A model generated the notes under the pieces. It saw only the letters and a list, made by a program, of their open reading frames with translations, had not been told where the DNA came from and did not search any database. A program made the translations under genes and the position numbers. A stretch of 64,000 nucleotides of DNA from Vallitaleaceae bacterium 9-2 (GTDB taxonomy: Bacteria > Bacillota > Clostridia > Lachnospirales > Vallitaleaceae). This document shows, in pieces, positions 1 to 8,074 of this stretch (its first letter is position 1; every line of letters begins with the position of its first letter). The stretch is taken from assembly GCA_038396585.1 (NCBI GenBank), contig CP121691.1, forward strand, positions 3,720,001-3,784,000, given 5' to 3'.

Positions 1-589
1 CACCTTCTAAATCATCTAATTCAGCCCACTGTGGATTTGTAATCGCATATCCGATGACATTCCAATGAACCAAATCTTTTGAGTGGGATATAGGGATACA
101 GGGAAAGTAAATAAAACTTGAATTTACCATATAATAATCATCGTCGACACGAACAATTGAAGGATCCGGATACATTCCACGACGTATAGGATTGCGATAC
201 ATCTGATCAATAGATGCACCGCAAATCTTCTCATAATAAGCTTCTATCTCCGTCAGTCCCTTTGCTCTAGCAATATCAAAAGGCGTTATCAACTCTTGAT
301 CTCCTTCAACCGGAGACATACCTACCTTCTCAACAAGATAGCGAACCACCTCAAGATTGCCTGACATGGTTCCATAGTGAAGAATCGAACGGTATTTGGC
401 ATCTTTTGTATTCATGCTTGCGCGGGAATATTCTACGATATACTTCACCATCTCCAGATTCCCCGTCTTTGCCGCAACAAATGGCAATGGAATATTGTCT
501 GTTGTATATTTTTCGATGAGTTCCGGTGCTTGTTCAAGAATAGACTTTAGTTTGTCTATTTCTTCATTGATAATAACTTGTTCAATCAT
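1..589 (-). CDS. Ankyrin-repeat / GH43 glycosidase fusion (3' end cut off by window edge)
   Basis: The frame starts at ATG 589 and runs off the left edge; 196 residues are visible. Residues about 30-120 form three ankyrin-like repeats, seen as AAKTGNLEMVKYIVE, HYGTMSGNLEVVRYLVE and TPFDIARAKGLTEIEAYYE. From about residue 133 a GH43 five-bladed propeller begins, with YPDPSIVRVDDDYYM (D142 is the likely catalytic base) and SHSKDLVHWNVIGYAI. There is no signal peptide, so it should act in the cytoplasm on imported oligosaccharides, probably as a beta-xylosidase or alpha-arabinosidase. The start overlaps the stop of the upstream GH43 gene by 8 bases and follows GGTGG, so translation is probably coupled. 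GH43 membership is well supported; specificity is not. The role of the ankyrin part is unknown. Confidence 0.85.
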   Translation of the reverse strand, partial: MIEQVIINEEIDKLKSILEQAPELIEKYTTDNIPLPFVAAKTGNLEMVKYIVEYSRASMNTKDAKYRSILHYGTMSGNLEVVRYLVEKVGMSPVEGDQELITPFDIARAKGLTEIEAYYEKICGASIDQMYRNPIRRGMYPDPSIVRVDDDYYMVNSSFIYFPCIPISHSKDLVHWNVIGYAITNPQWAELDDLEG

Positions 590-2084
590 TTGGCACCACC
601 TCTATACTGTCAAACTTGGCATTTCCCTGTTTTCCTATTGCATAAAGCCCGATTTTTGATCCTACCCATGTATCATCCGATGGTGTAAAGAGGGTTTTAC
701 ATGCTATGCTTCTTTCTCCATCTTGTGCATATCCCATCCTTATCTGATGCTCACCATCCACTTGTTTTAGACAAATCGACAGATGAATTTTTGTTGTATC
801 TAAGTTCAGCTGTATTGTTTCTACTATCTTTTCTTGGCGTGTATTTCCATTCCCTGAAGAAATCCCATGGACTACATGCACTCCTTCTTCACTTTTTTTC
901 ACTGCAAGATAGGTATACTGACCGCCAAGAATCACACATCCTGCTTGTGACCCTATCTCAAGGTCTTTATAGTCCATCACAATGGTTGCCTCAAAGCTGT
1001 CATACATAAACTTCTGTGTCAACACATTAGGTGTCTCCCATAGGTTGGGTCCATTAAAACAATGCAGGTGCAGTTCTGAATTTAGTGTATCTAAGGTGTA
1101 AAACTCCGGTCGGTGGTTACCAAACCATTGCCACTGTAACCCTAAAGACTTACCGCTAAAATCATCGGATGTCCCTATCTTTTGCTGTGAAGACGAGGGC
1201 CCAAATGGCATAGGATAAGATAGCACCGGTTCTCCATGATTACCCATCACCGGCCAATAGTCCTCCCATCGCATCGGTTGTAAGTGAACAACTCTCCCAT
1301 AAATTCCTCGGTCTTGAAAATGAATGAACCAATGACTACCATTTGGCGCTTCAACCCATCCTCCTTGATGAGGACCGTTAACCGGTGTTGAACCTTGTTC
1401 CAAGACGATTTTTTCTTCATAGGGCCCCATAATATCTCGACTTCTAAGAACCGTTTGCCACCCTTGCGTTACGCCTCCGGCTGGTGCAAATATATAGTAA
1501 TACCCATCACGTTTGTAGACTTTTGGACCTTCAATCGTTATCTGGGTTTTAGTTCCATCAAATAAAAAGGTATCATCACTTAATACTTTTGTTGCATCAA
1601 GAGACATCTCAAAAATTCCTAGATAGCTTTTAAATCCAATACGACTCTTGGCATATCCATGAATGACATATGCCCGGTCTCCATCCCAAAACGGACATGG
1701 GTCAATATATCCCTTCCCTTCAAGTAACAGGTATGGCTCACTCCACTGATCTAGAGGGTCTTGGGTTTTGACCATAAAGATACCTTCATCCGGCATGCCA
1801 TAAAAAATCCAAAAAAATCCATCATAATACCGTATCGCCGGTGCCCATACACCTTTAGCATGGGCCGGTTTGGCATACATTGGATAGTCAATGTTTTGTA
1901 TGGCATAGTTTTTAAGTTCCCAGTGTACCAAATCCTTGGATACCAGTATAGGTAATCCAGGTGTATAGTTAAAGCTTGATGCTGTCATATAATACGTATC
2001 GCCTACTCGAATCACATCCGGGTCCGAATAATCCGCATTAATTATTGGGTTTTTATATTCGTTTTTTATCATCATATGCCTCAT
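582..2084 (-). CDS. GH43 family glycoside hydrolase (beta-xylosidase / arabinosidase type)
   Basis: This 500-residue protein has no signal peptide and is probably cytoplasmic. The propeller starts at NADYSDPDVIRVGDTYYM with D21 as likely base. D128 in YIDPCPFWD is the likely pKa modulator and E185 in TIEGPKVYK the likely acid. The last 190 or so residues look like the concanavalin-like C-terminal domain found in many GH43 beta-xylosidases. It lies in an operon after the transporter and esterase genes and overlaps the esterase gene by 32 bases. The frame opens with ATG at 2084, 7-8 bases after AAGGAA, but ATG codons at 2075 and 2072 are alternatives. Family assignment is firm; the substrate (xylo-, arabino- or galacto-oligosaccharide) is inferred from the family and from neighbouring esterase genes. 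Confidence 0.9.
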   Translation of the reverse strand: MRHMMIKNEYKNPIINADYSDPDVIRVGDTYYMTASSFNYTPGLPILVSKDLVHWELKNYAIQNIDYPMYAKPAHAKGVWAPAIRYYDGFFWIFYGMPDEGIFMVKTQDPLDQWSEPYLLLEGKGYIDPCPFWDGDRAYVIHGYAKSRIGFKSYLGIFEMSLDATKVLSDDTFLFDGTKTQITIEGPKVYKRDGYYYIFAPAGGVTQGWQTVLRSRDIMGPYEEKIVLEQGSTPVNGPHQGGWVEAPNGSHWFIHFQDRGIYGRVVHLQPMRWEDYWPVMGNHGEPVLSYPMPFGPSSSQQKIGTSDDFSGKSLGLQWQWFGNHRPEFYTLDTLNSELHLHCFNGPNLWETPNVLTQKFMYDSFEATIVMDYKDLEIGSQAGCVILGGQYTYLAVKKSEEGVHVVHGISSGNGNTRQEKIVETIQLNLDTTKIHLSICLKQVDGEHQIRMGYAQDGERSIACKTLFTPSDDTWVGSKIGLYAIGKQGNAKFDSIEVVPND

Positions 2085-2724
2085 TAAGTAATTCCTTGTA
2101 TGGTCCGCCTAATTGATAGAGCCCGCGTGCAATCATCTCTGCAAAGACAACGGCTCCAGGATATCGCAAATGTGTGTTATCCACTTCTACAAAATATTCT
2201 TTTGACTTTTCATCTCCAGCTGATTCAATAAATTCTCGACTCATCGCATATAAGTCGATAATAGGAACGCCCATCTTGGTCGCCACCTCTTGCATGGCAT
2301 CCGGATAGTCTCCATGGATGTCTTGTTCAAGTGTGGTTGCATCTTGAAACCATCTACGACATAAAGGTGTAATAAGCACCGGGTATGCCTTCCGATTTTT
2401 TGCCACATGAATAAACTTCTCCAAATTGATTTGATAGTCCTCGTAGGCATTTGTAAACCTTAATTCATCTTCTTTTTTTGCATCATTATGTCCAAACTGT
2501 ATGAACAAAAAGTCGCCTGCTCTTAGTTCATTATAAATAACTGCAAGTCGTGACTCATCGATAAAACTTTTTGTACTGCGTCCGTTTTCTGCATGGTTAT
2601 GCACGCATACATGTTTCCCTAAAAACAAAGGCATTGCTTGACCAATGCCTGTTTGAGGGTATGTACTAAAGTCATTTGTTTTGACCGTTGAATCTCCAGC
2701 CCAAAATATATGCTGTGTATGCAT
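2053..2724 (-). CDS. SGNH/GDSL esterase, rhamnogalacturonan acetylesterase-like (CE12 type)
   Basis: A 223-residue hydrolase with the SGNH blocks in order: FWAGDST (S12 nucleophile), ENGRSTKSF, QFGHND, and VDNTHL with the Asp/His pair. This pattern matches the YesT / rhamnogalacturonan acetylesterase group (CE12), which removes acetyl groups from pectic or xylan oligosaccharides. There is no signal peptide, so it probably works on imported fragments. Its ATG shares one base with the stop of the upstream permease gene (TAATG), indicating translational coupling. The downstream GH43 genes would act after deacetylation. Family assignment is good; the exact substrate is inferred. Confidence 0.85.
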   Translation of the reverse strand: MHTQHIFWAGDSTVKTNDFSTYPQTGIGQAMPLFLGKHVCVHNHAENGRSTKSFIDESRLAVIYNELRAGDFLFIQFGHNDAKKEDELRFTNAYEDYQINLEKFIHVAKNRKAYPVLITPLCRRWFQDATTLEQDIHGDYPDAMQEVATKMGVPIIDLYAMSREFIESAGDEKSKEYFVEVDNTHLRYPGAVVFAEMIARGLYQLGGPYKELLNEAYDDKKRI

Positions 2725-3563
2725 TATTCTTTAACCGCTCCAAGGTTGATGCCTGTTACAAAATATTTTTGAGCAAACGGATAGATTATCATAAACGGAA
2801 TGATAGCTACCATTGTCGCTGCATTTCGAACAGTATTTTCTGTCGCCGAGCCTGTGGCTGTAGGCAAATCACTACCTAAGATGATACTTCGTAGTTTCAT
2901 CTGGAAGTTAAAAAGATCGGAATTGATAATGTAAATTTTATATGTTGTATAGTCGTTCCAATAAGCTACGGCAAACATAAGTCCAATAGCCGCAAGTGCC
3001 GCTTTAGAAAGTGGAAGCACGATTCTAAAGAAGGTTGCCATCGGCGAACATCCGTCAATCGCTGCCGCCTCAAATAAAGACTTTGGAATTCCTTCAAAGA
3101 AATTACGCATCAATACAAGGTTAAATACATTTAATGCTGGAAGCATAATAACAACCCACAATGTATTGGTAATTCCCAAGCTATTCATAACAAGATATGT
3201 AGGAATTAATCCACCATTAAATATCATAGTAAATAAAAGCATCCCGGATAAAAAGCTTCGTCCCGGCATATCCTTTTGAATTAACACATATGCCCCTAAT
3301 GTGGATAGTGTTAAGCCGACAAATGTCCCAGCAATGGTTGATACCAGTGATACAATTAATGGACGATAAAGCGTCGGGTTAGTAAAGACGGAGATATATC
3401 CATCAAAACCAAATTGTTCCGGCCATAATTTCATACCATACGCTGTTTTTAGGTCTAATGAATCGACCATAACTTTCCATAGTGGAATCAACATTGCAAT
3501 ACATATTAAGGCAAAGAATATGTTAAGAATGTAATCAAATGTTGTCATTTTTCTTTTCTTCAT
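2724..3563 (-). CDS. Carbohydrate ABC transporter permease, LplC/YtcP/YesQ type
   Basis: A 279-residue inner-membrane permease with about six hydrophobic segments. The cytoplasmic EAA loop is visible as FEAAAIDGCSPMATFFRIVLPLSK, and the end INLGAVKE is typical of the MalG-like partner in CUT1 oligosaccharide importers. AAAGGAG precedes the ATG. It follows the LplB-type permease by 11 bases and overlaps the esterase start by one base. With the binding protein and the other permease it forms an importer lacking its own ATPase gene here, as is usual for this family, which shares an MsmK-type ATPase encoded elsewhere. Confidence 0.9.
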   Translation of the reverse strand: MKKRKMTTFDYILNIFFALICIAMLIPLWKVMVDSLDLKTAYGMKLWPEQFGFDGYISVFTNPTLYRPLIVSLVSTIAGTFVGLTLSTLGAYVLIQKDMPGRSFLSGMLLFTMIFNGGLIPTYLVMNSLGITNTLWVVIMLPALNVFNLVLMRNFFEGIPKSLFEAAAIDGCSPMATFFRIVLPLSKAALAAIGLMFAVAYWNDYTTYKIYIINSDLFNFQMKLRSIILGSDLPTATGSATENTVRNAATMVAIIPFMIIYPFAQKYFVTGINLGAVKE

Positions 3564-3574
3564 CTTGTTCTCCT

Positions 3575-4540
3575 TTATACAATGCCGCGTCCACGGATTT
3601 TTTTACTTGCATAGTTACATACGATTACAAGAAGTCCACCAACAATGGATTTTACCATACCTACTGCCGTTGTATATCCATAGTTTGGCAAGGCCCCACT
3701 ATTAAAGGTCTGTGTATAAATATATGTCTGCAATACATCGGCTTGTTTCATTACCGCATCATTTTGCATAACAAAAACAGACTCAAATAAGTTCATGATT
3801 TTTGCAAGGTTTAAGATTAACACAATGACAATCGTATTCATCAAAGCCGGGACTGTAATATACATGATTTTTTGTAACCGCGTTGCACCGTCAATAGATG
3901 CCGCCTCATATAGGTCCGGACTTATTCCTGCAAGGGTTGCCATAAAGATAATGGTTCCCCATCCGGTTTCCTTCCAGATATTGATAAAGTAATAGACCGG
4001 ACGCCACCATTTACTACTCCCGAGAAAATATATCTCTTGTCCTTGTTCAATGATACCCAGATTTGTAAGCAATGCATTGACAAGACCTTGTTGTGATGGT
4101 GACATAATTAGTGCAAAAACAGATGCTGTTACTACCCAAGACATAAAGTGTGGTAAATAAACGATAGTTTGTGACAACTTTTTATATTTTAAGTTAATAA
4201 TCTCATTAAGCAATAAAGACATAATAATTGACATGAATGTCGTTAAAAATAATTTAAAAATACTAATCTCTAAAGTATTTGTAAAGGCATTCCAGAATCC
4301 CTGCATTGAAAACATTTTTTCAAAGTTGGCAAGTCCAACAAAAACCGGCTCCTTGATTCCTTTGTAGTCATAAAATGCATATCGCAATCCGTAGATAGGC
4401 GCATAATAAAAAGTAAGGGCAAATAACAATACGGGAGAAAAGAGCAAATAATACCAGCGGTGCTCATAAATACGCTTTGACAATGGCTTTTTCCCGATTT
4501 TTGCCTCGTCAATTTTTGAAGCTTCAACTTTTGAACTCAT
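3575..4540 (-). CDS. Carbohydrate ABC transporter permease, LplB/YteP type
   Basis: A 321-residue permease with a charged cytoplasmic N-terminus of about 25 residues and six predicted membrane segments. The EAA loop is seen as LYEAASIDGATRLQKIMYITVP. It belongs to the LplB/YteP group that pairs with LplC/YtcP permeases for import of complex oligosaccharides such as pectin or xylan fragments. AAGGAAGGAA lies upstream of the ATG. A strong hairpin separates it from the binding-protein gene, which probably lets the cell make more binding protein than permease. Confidence 0.9.
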   Translation of the reverse strand: MSSKVEASKIDEAKIGKKPLSKRIYEHRWYYLLFSPVLLFALTFYYAPIYGLRYAFYDYKGIKEPVFVGLANFEKMFSMQGFWNAFTNTLEISIFKLFLTTFMSIIMSLLLNEIINLKYKKLSQTIVYLPHFMSWVVTASVFALIMSPSQQGLVNALLTNLGIIEQGQEIYFLGSSKWWRPVYYFINIWKETGWGTIIFMATLAGISPDLYEAASIDGATRLQKIMYITVPALMNTIVIVLILNLAKIMNLFESVFVMQNDAVMKQADVLQTYIYTQTFNSGALPNYGYTTAVGMVKSIVGGLLVIVCNYASKKIRGRGIV

Positions 4541-4556
4541 TTAGTACCGTTCCTTC

Positions 4557-4588
4557 CTTAAAAAAAAGCGGAGTTAAACTCCGCTTTT
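4557..4588 (-). terminator. Intercistronic hairpin after binding-protein gene (partial terminator)
   Basis: An 11-base perfect stem (AAAAGCGGAGT / ACTCCGCTTTT) with a 3-base loop is followed on the minus strand by a run of T. It sits between the binding-protein gene and the permease genes of one apparent operon. I infer an attenuator or mRNA-stabilising element that sets the transporter subunit ratio rather than a full stop. Confidence 0.75.
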
Positions 4589-4631
4589 AAATTTAACTTT
4601 TAAGTCATTCTTTAATTAATGTCTCGTATGC

Positions 4632-6227
4632 TTACTTTGCATTTAATGATTCAACAATCATTTGTGACCATTCCAAGCCACCTTCATCTTCAAAACGTTG
4701 CATTTCTTCTTCAATCGTACGTGTACCAAGTACTACATTGGCTACGATTTCACGCTTTAATTTTACAAGGTCACCATTGTATTGACTCATCACATCACTT
4801 GATGGTACAAGTTCAACCAATCGAGAGTTTTCAGCAAATGTTGCTGCTGATACCAATGTCGCCTCTGGAACTTTTTCAATTCCTGGGTCTGCAAACTCTG
4901 TGAAACTTGTAAGTGCTAGCATTGGATCAATATGATTTTTCGTATATAATGTACCTGGTTTTTCTAAACTTTCAAGCATATGGAACTCACCGTCTTCATA
5001 TGTTTCACCAAGGACTTCTCCACCTTCAGTCGTCCAATATACACCTTCAGCACCGTATGTGAATAAACGTTGTCCTAAACCACCATCTAACATTGTTTCA
5101 ATAAAGTATTCAAAAATCGCTTCTGGATTTTCTGCTTTTGAAGTAATGGCCCATGTTGGCGCTTGACGCTCAAGGTATGATCCCACTTCTTCAATAGGCT
5201 CCATAGCAATAAGTTCACCATCTAAACCGTTAGCTTCTAGGTTTGTCTTAAGGTTTGTTCCCCATGTTCCTGCCCAGTATGTAAAGATACCAAATTTGTC
5301 TTCATAGAATTTATTACGGCAGTCACTTGTTCCGTTTGTTAATGCTTCTTTATCAATATAACCTGCTTGGTACGCATCACGTAAACGCTCTAATGCACCG
5401 ATGAAGTTGTCTTCAACAAAACCGTCAGCCCACTCGCCACTTTCTGTTAAGTAGAAGCTTGGGAACGCATCTTGATAAAATTCAGGCAAGTAGTTGATGA
5501 AAGGTACTTCTTCACCGATTAAGCCTGCACTAGATACTGCATATGTATCCCCATCAACACCGTTACCATCTGGGTCACCATGTGTAAAGGCATCTAATAC
5601 TGCAAGGTACTCTTCATAGTTTGTTGGCACATCAAGCCCAACATTATCCAACCATGCTTTTTTAATATATGTAATACATCCGTTTCCACGTGTAGGAGAT
5701 ATACCATATAGGCTTCCGTTAATTTTTAATCCTTCGATTAATTCTTCATTTTTAACACGTGATTTTAAATCAGAGTTTTCATATGCCTGTGTCATATCCC
5801 AAAGAACACCTTCTTCAGCATATCCAGCATAATAAGCTGAATTAAGTAACATTACGTCTGGCCAGTCTCCACTTGCTAGTACTTGACCTAGGTTATCTGT
5901 ATATGCATCATGGTCAGGTTGAATGATTTCTAAATCAACACCTGTCAACGCTTCCCATTCTGCTTCAAACGCTTCACGATTATTTGCTTTTGTTGTTAAC
6001 GTACCATCAACCATAATTGTAATTTTTTCTGGTTTTTCGATTTCGCCAGCTCCACCATCACTTGAATCATTGTTGTCTGTCGAATCCGATGTTGTACTTC
6101 CTGTATCTGTTGACGCCCCCGCATCTGTTCCCCCATCTTTAGGTCCACATGCTGTTAACACTAAAGATAAAACAATAAGTAAAGCTAATATCTTTTTCAT
6201 TGCACTGCTTTTGTTTGTTTTCACCAA
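4632..6227 (-). CDS. Extracellular oligosaccharide-binding lipoprotein (LplA/YtcQ/YesO type)
   Basis: A 531-residue solute-binding protein. A lipoprotein signal peptide ends in the lipobox LTAC (C27), followed by an acidic Ser/Asp/Gly-rich linker to about residue 65, then a large family 1-type binding domain. The size and the domain match the LplA/YtcQ group for long oligosaccharides. It is the first gene of the operon that continues with two permeases, an esterase and GH43 enzymes. No ATG is near the AGGAGG box: the plausible starts are TTG at 6227 (6-base spacing) and GTG at 6224 (9-base spacing). ATG 6200 is too far away. The sugar bound is not known. Confidence 0.9.
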   Translation of the reverse strand: MVKTNKSSAMKKILALLIVLSLVLTACGPKDGGTDAGASTDTGSTTSDSTDNNDSSDGGAGEIEKPEKITIMVDGTLTTKANNREAFEAEWEALTGVDLEIIQPDHDAYTDNLGQVLASGDWPDVMLLNSAYYAGYAEEGVLWDMTQAYENSDLKSRVKNEELIEGLKINGSLYGISPTRGNGCITYIKKAWLDNVGLDVPTNYEEYLAVLDAFTHGDPDGNGVDGDTYAVSSAGLIGEEVPFINYLPEFYQDAFPSFYLTESGEWADGFVEDNFIGALERLRDAYQAGYIDKEALTNGTSDCRNKFYEDKFGIFTYWAGTWGTNLKTNLEANGLDGELIAMEPIEEVGSYLERQAPTWAITSKAENPEAIFEYFIETMLDGGLGQRLFTYGAEGVYWTTEGGEVLGETYEDGEFHMLESLEKPGTLYTKNHIDPMLALTSFTEFADPGIEKVPEATLVSAATFAENSRLVELVPSSDVMSQYNGDLVKLKREIVANVVLGTRTIEEEMQRFEDEGGLEWSQMIVESLNAK

Positions 6228-6257
6228 ACTAATCCTCCTTAGATATATTTTTTTGTC

Positions 6258-6285
6258 GAGTCATTGTCATAATGTACAACAACTC
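6258..6285. promoter_or_regulatory. Imperfect inverted repeat in the leader of the LplABC-type operon
   Basis: Two 10-base half sites, GAGTCATTGT and ACAACAACTC, lie 8 bases apart and match in 8 of 10 positions when one is reversed. The repeat sits between a candidate promoter and the Shine-Dalgarno site of the binding-protein gene. It could be an operator for a sugar-responsive regulator. No regulator gene lies next to it in the window. Confidence 0.35.
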
Positions 6286-6298
6286 GATGACGAGATTG

Positions 6299-6328
6299 AT
6301 AATATCATATGTTTTGAACAATTCACAA
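6299..6328 (-). promoter_or_regulatory. Candidate sigma-A promoter of the oligosaccharide operon
   Basis: On the minus strand TTGTGA is followed after 18 bases by TATTAT, about 70 bases upstream of the binding-protein start. The match is moderate and the spacing one base long, so this is only a candidate. Confidence 0.35.
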
Positions 6329-6577
6329 GAATCATATTTTTAGCATAGGTACACTTTTATAGACGCATTTTAAAAAGTGCCCATTTCCCTTCATTATATA
6401 GTGCCATTGTACTTCCTGTTTTTTTCATTTATAATGCGTATTTTGAGTAAATAATTTTAGTCTTGACTTAAGTTTATCACCGAAATACAAGAAAAGGTAC
6501 TTTTTTTTAATCTCTCACTATCCCTTATAAATACAGCTTTCGTAATATATGTACCCTCAAAAAAATCGTCCGTTTTC
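6329..6577. other. Gene-free stretch, nothing further recognised
   Basis: The interval between the operon promoter candidate and the cupin terminator belongs to the 407-base gap between the binding-protein and cupin genes. It is AT-rich, and I see no open frame with a ribosome site, no RNA gene and no strong repeat. Confidence 0.5.
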
Positions 6578-6607
6578 TAAAAAAATCCTAAGCATCAGCT
6601 TAGGATT
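6578..6607 (-). terminator. Intrinsic terminator of the cupin gene
   Basis: A 10-base perfect stem AATCCTAAGC / GCTTAGGATT with a 4-base loop is followed by a T run on the minus strand, 28 bases after the cupin stop codon. Confidence 0.85.
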
Positions 6608-6634
6608 ATCTATAATACATCTTCAATTGTAGTC

Positions 6635-7072
6635 TCATCTTAATTGCTCATATATATGTGCATCTACCGGTTCCAACCATTGGTTTTGTGTTTCTTTTCC
6701 CGGAACTTCAATAGCAATATGGCTAAACCAACTGTCTTTTTTTGCTCCATGCCAATGCTTGACTCCTGCCGGTATCTTAACAACATCTCCCGGTTTAAGA
6801 CTTTGCGCTTTTTGCCCCTCTTGCTGATACCATCCTTCTCCGGCAATGCATAGAAGAATCTGTCCTCCTCCTTCTAACGCATGGTGAATGTGCCAATCAT
6901 TAATGCACCCTGGTTCAAACGTCACATTAAACATCAACACGGCATCTTCTCCCGGCATAGTTAGCGGATTGATAAAAGATGCCCCTGTAAAATATTGTGC
7001 GAACATAGTATTTTCCATACCCTTTTCAAAGGTATTCATTTTTTTAAAGTGTTCTTCGTCATAGATTTTCAT
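6635..7072 (-). CDS. Cupin-domain protein
   Basis: A 145-residue single-domain cupin. The first metal-binding motif is visible around NDWHIHHALEGGGQILLCIAG and the second around KPGDVVKIPAGVKHWHGA, so a bound divalent metal is likely. Proteins of this type often accompany carboxymuconolactone decarboxylase-like proteins or aldo/keto reductases and may bind small aldehydes or quinones. Its catalytic role is not known. It is divergent from a LysR regulator whose gene starts 81 bases away, so that regulator probably controls it. AGGAGATAAAA precedes the ATG, and a terminator follows the gene. Confidence 0.85.
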   Translation of the reverse strand: MKIYDEEHFKKMNTFEKGMENTMFAQYFTGASFINPLTMPGEDAVLMFNVTFEPGCINDWHIHHALEGGGQILLCIAGEGWYQQEGQKAQSLKPGDVVKIPAGVKHWHGAKKDSWFSHIAIEVPGKETQNQWLEPVDAHIYEQLR

Positions 7073-7153
7073 AAATTTTATCTCCTATTTCTTGATAAGC
7101 CTATATGTGAATGATAAACTATACATATATTTGGAAAGAAAGGTACACAGATT

Positions 7154-8074
7154 ATGATGGATATACGTACGTTGCGTTATTTTTTAGCCGTTGCAAGGGA
7201 AAAAAGCATCTCAGGTGCCTCTGATTTTTTACATGTGACACAACCTACACTCTCTCGTCAAATCAAAGAACTTGAGCAAGAACTTGGAACTCAATTATTC
7301 ATTCGCGGAAGCCGTCACATTACGTTGACCGAATCCGGAATTTTACTTCGGAAAAGGGCCGAAGAAATAATCAGTCTTTTTGACAAGGCTCATGGCGAGC
7401 TTACAAATTCAAGCGAGGTTATTAGTGGCGAGATTTATATCGGTAGCGGAGAGACTGACTCCATACGTTACATCGCCAAAGTCGCCAAGCAATTACACGA
7501 TCAATACCCGATGATTCGTTATCAGCTTTATAGCGGCAACTCTGAAAGCGTCATCGAACGTTTAGATCATGGGCTGCTGGATTTTGGTATACTCTTTGGC
7601 TCTGTAGACACCGATAAATATGATTTTATTCGTATGCCCACCACCGATCAATGGGGACTGCTTATGCGAAGGGACAGTCCACTTGCGATCAAGCATAGCT
7701 TATCACCAAAGGATTTATGGGATATCCCCTTGCTCTTTTCTTCCACGCGCTCTTTTGTCACCGAACCGCTTCTAGGCTGGATCGGTAAAAATAAAGACGA
7801 TCTCAATATTGTTGCTACATATAACCTCATCTATAATGCCGCTATTATGGTAGAAGAAGGCTTAGGCTATGCACTATGTCTTGACAAACTTGTCAACACC
7901 ACTGGAACAAGCCATCTATGCTTTAAGCAATTTTCCCCTCCTATCGACTTGCCTCTATACATTGTATGGAAAAAATACCAAGTTTTTCCAACGGCATCTA
8001 AATTATTTCTTGACACCCTTATAAAAACCTATAGTTTTCCACCAAATACAGGCATTACACTTGCAGAGCCATAA
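7154..8074 (+). CDS. LysR-family transcriptional regulator
   Basis: A 306-residue LysR-type regulator. The N-terminal winged helix is clear (MDIRTLRYFLAVAREKSIS, then TQPTLSRQIKELEQELG), followed by a linker helix and a two-lobed effector-binding domain from about residue 90. It lies between the divergent cupin gene and a convergent aldo/keto reductase gene and probably controls one or both. Its 3' end overlaps the reductase gene by 46 bases. AAAGG lies 10 bases before ATGATG; the second ATG is an equally possible start. The effector is unknown. Confidence 0.9.
   Translation: MMDIRTLRYFLAVAREKSISGASDFLHVTQPTLSRQIKELEQELGTQLFIRGSRHITLTESGILLRKRAEEIISLFDKAHGELTNSSEVISGEIYIGSGETDSIRYIAKVAKQLHDQYPMIRYQLYSGNSESVIERLDHGLLDFGILFGSVDTDKYDFIRMPTTDQWGLLMRRDSPLAIKHSLSPKDLWDIPLLFSSTRSFVTEPLLGWIGKNKDDLNIVATYNLIYNAAIMVEEGLGYALCLDKLVNTTGTSHLCFKQFSPPIDLPLYIVWKKYQVFPTASKLFLDTLIKTYSFPPNTGITLAEP

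Noticed and set aside
5923-6348. Plus-strand frame of 141 codons across the binding-protein start
   Set aside because: Antisense to the lipoprotein signal peptide and linker; composition mirrors the Ser/Asp-rich linker on the other strand.
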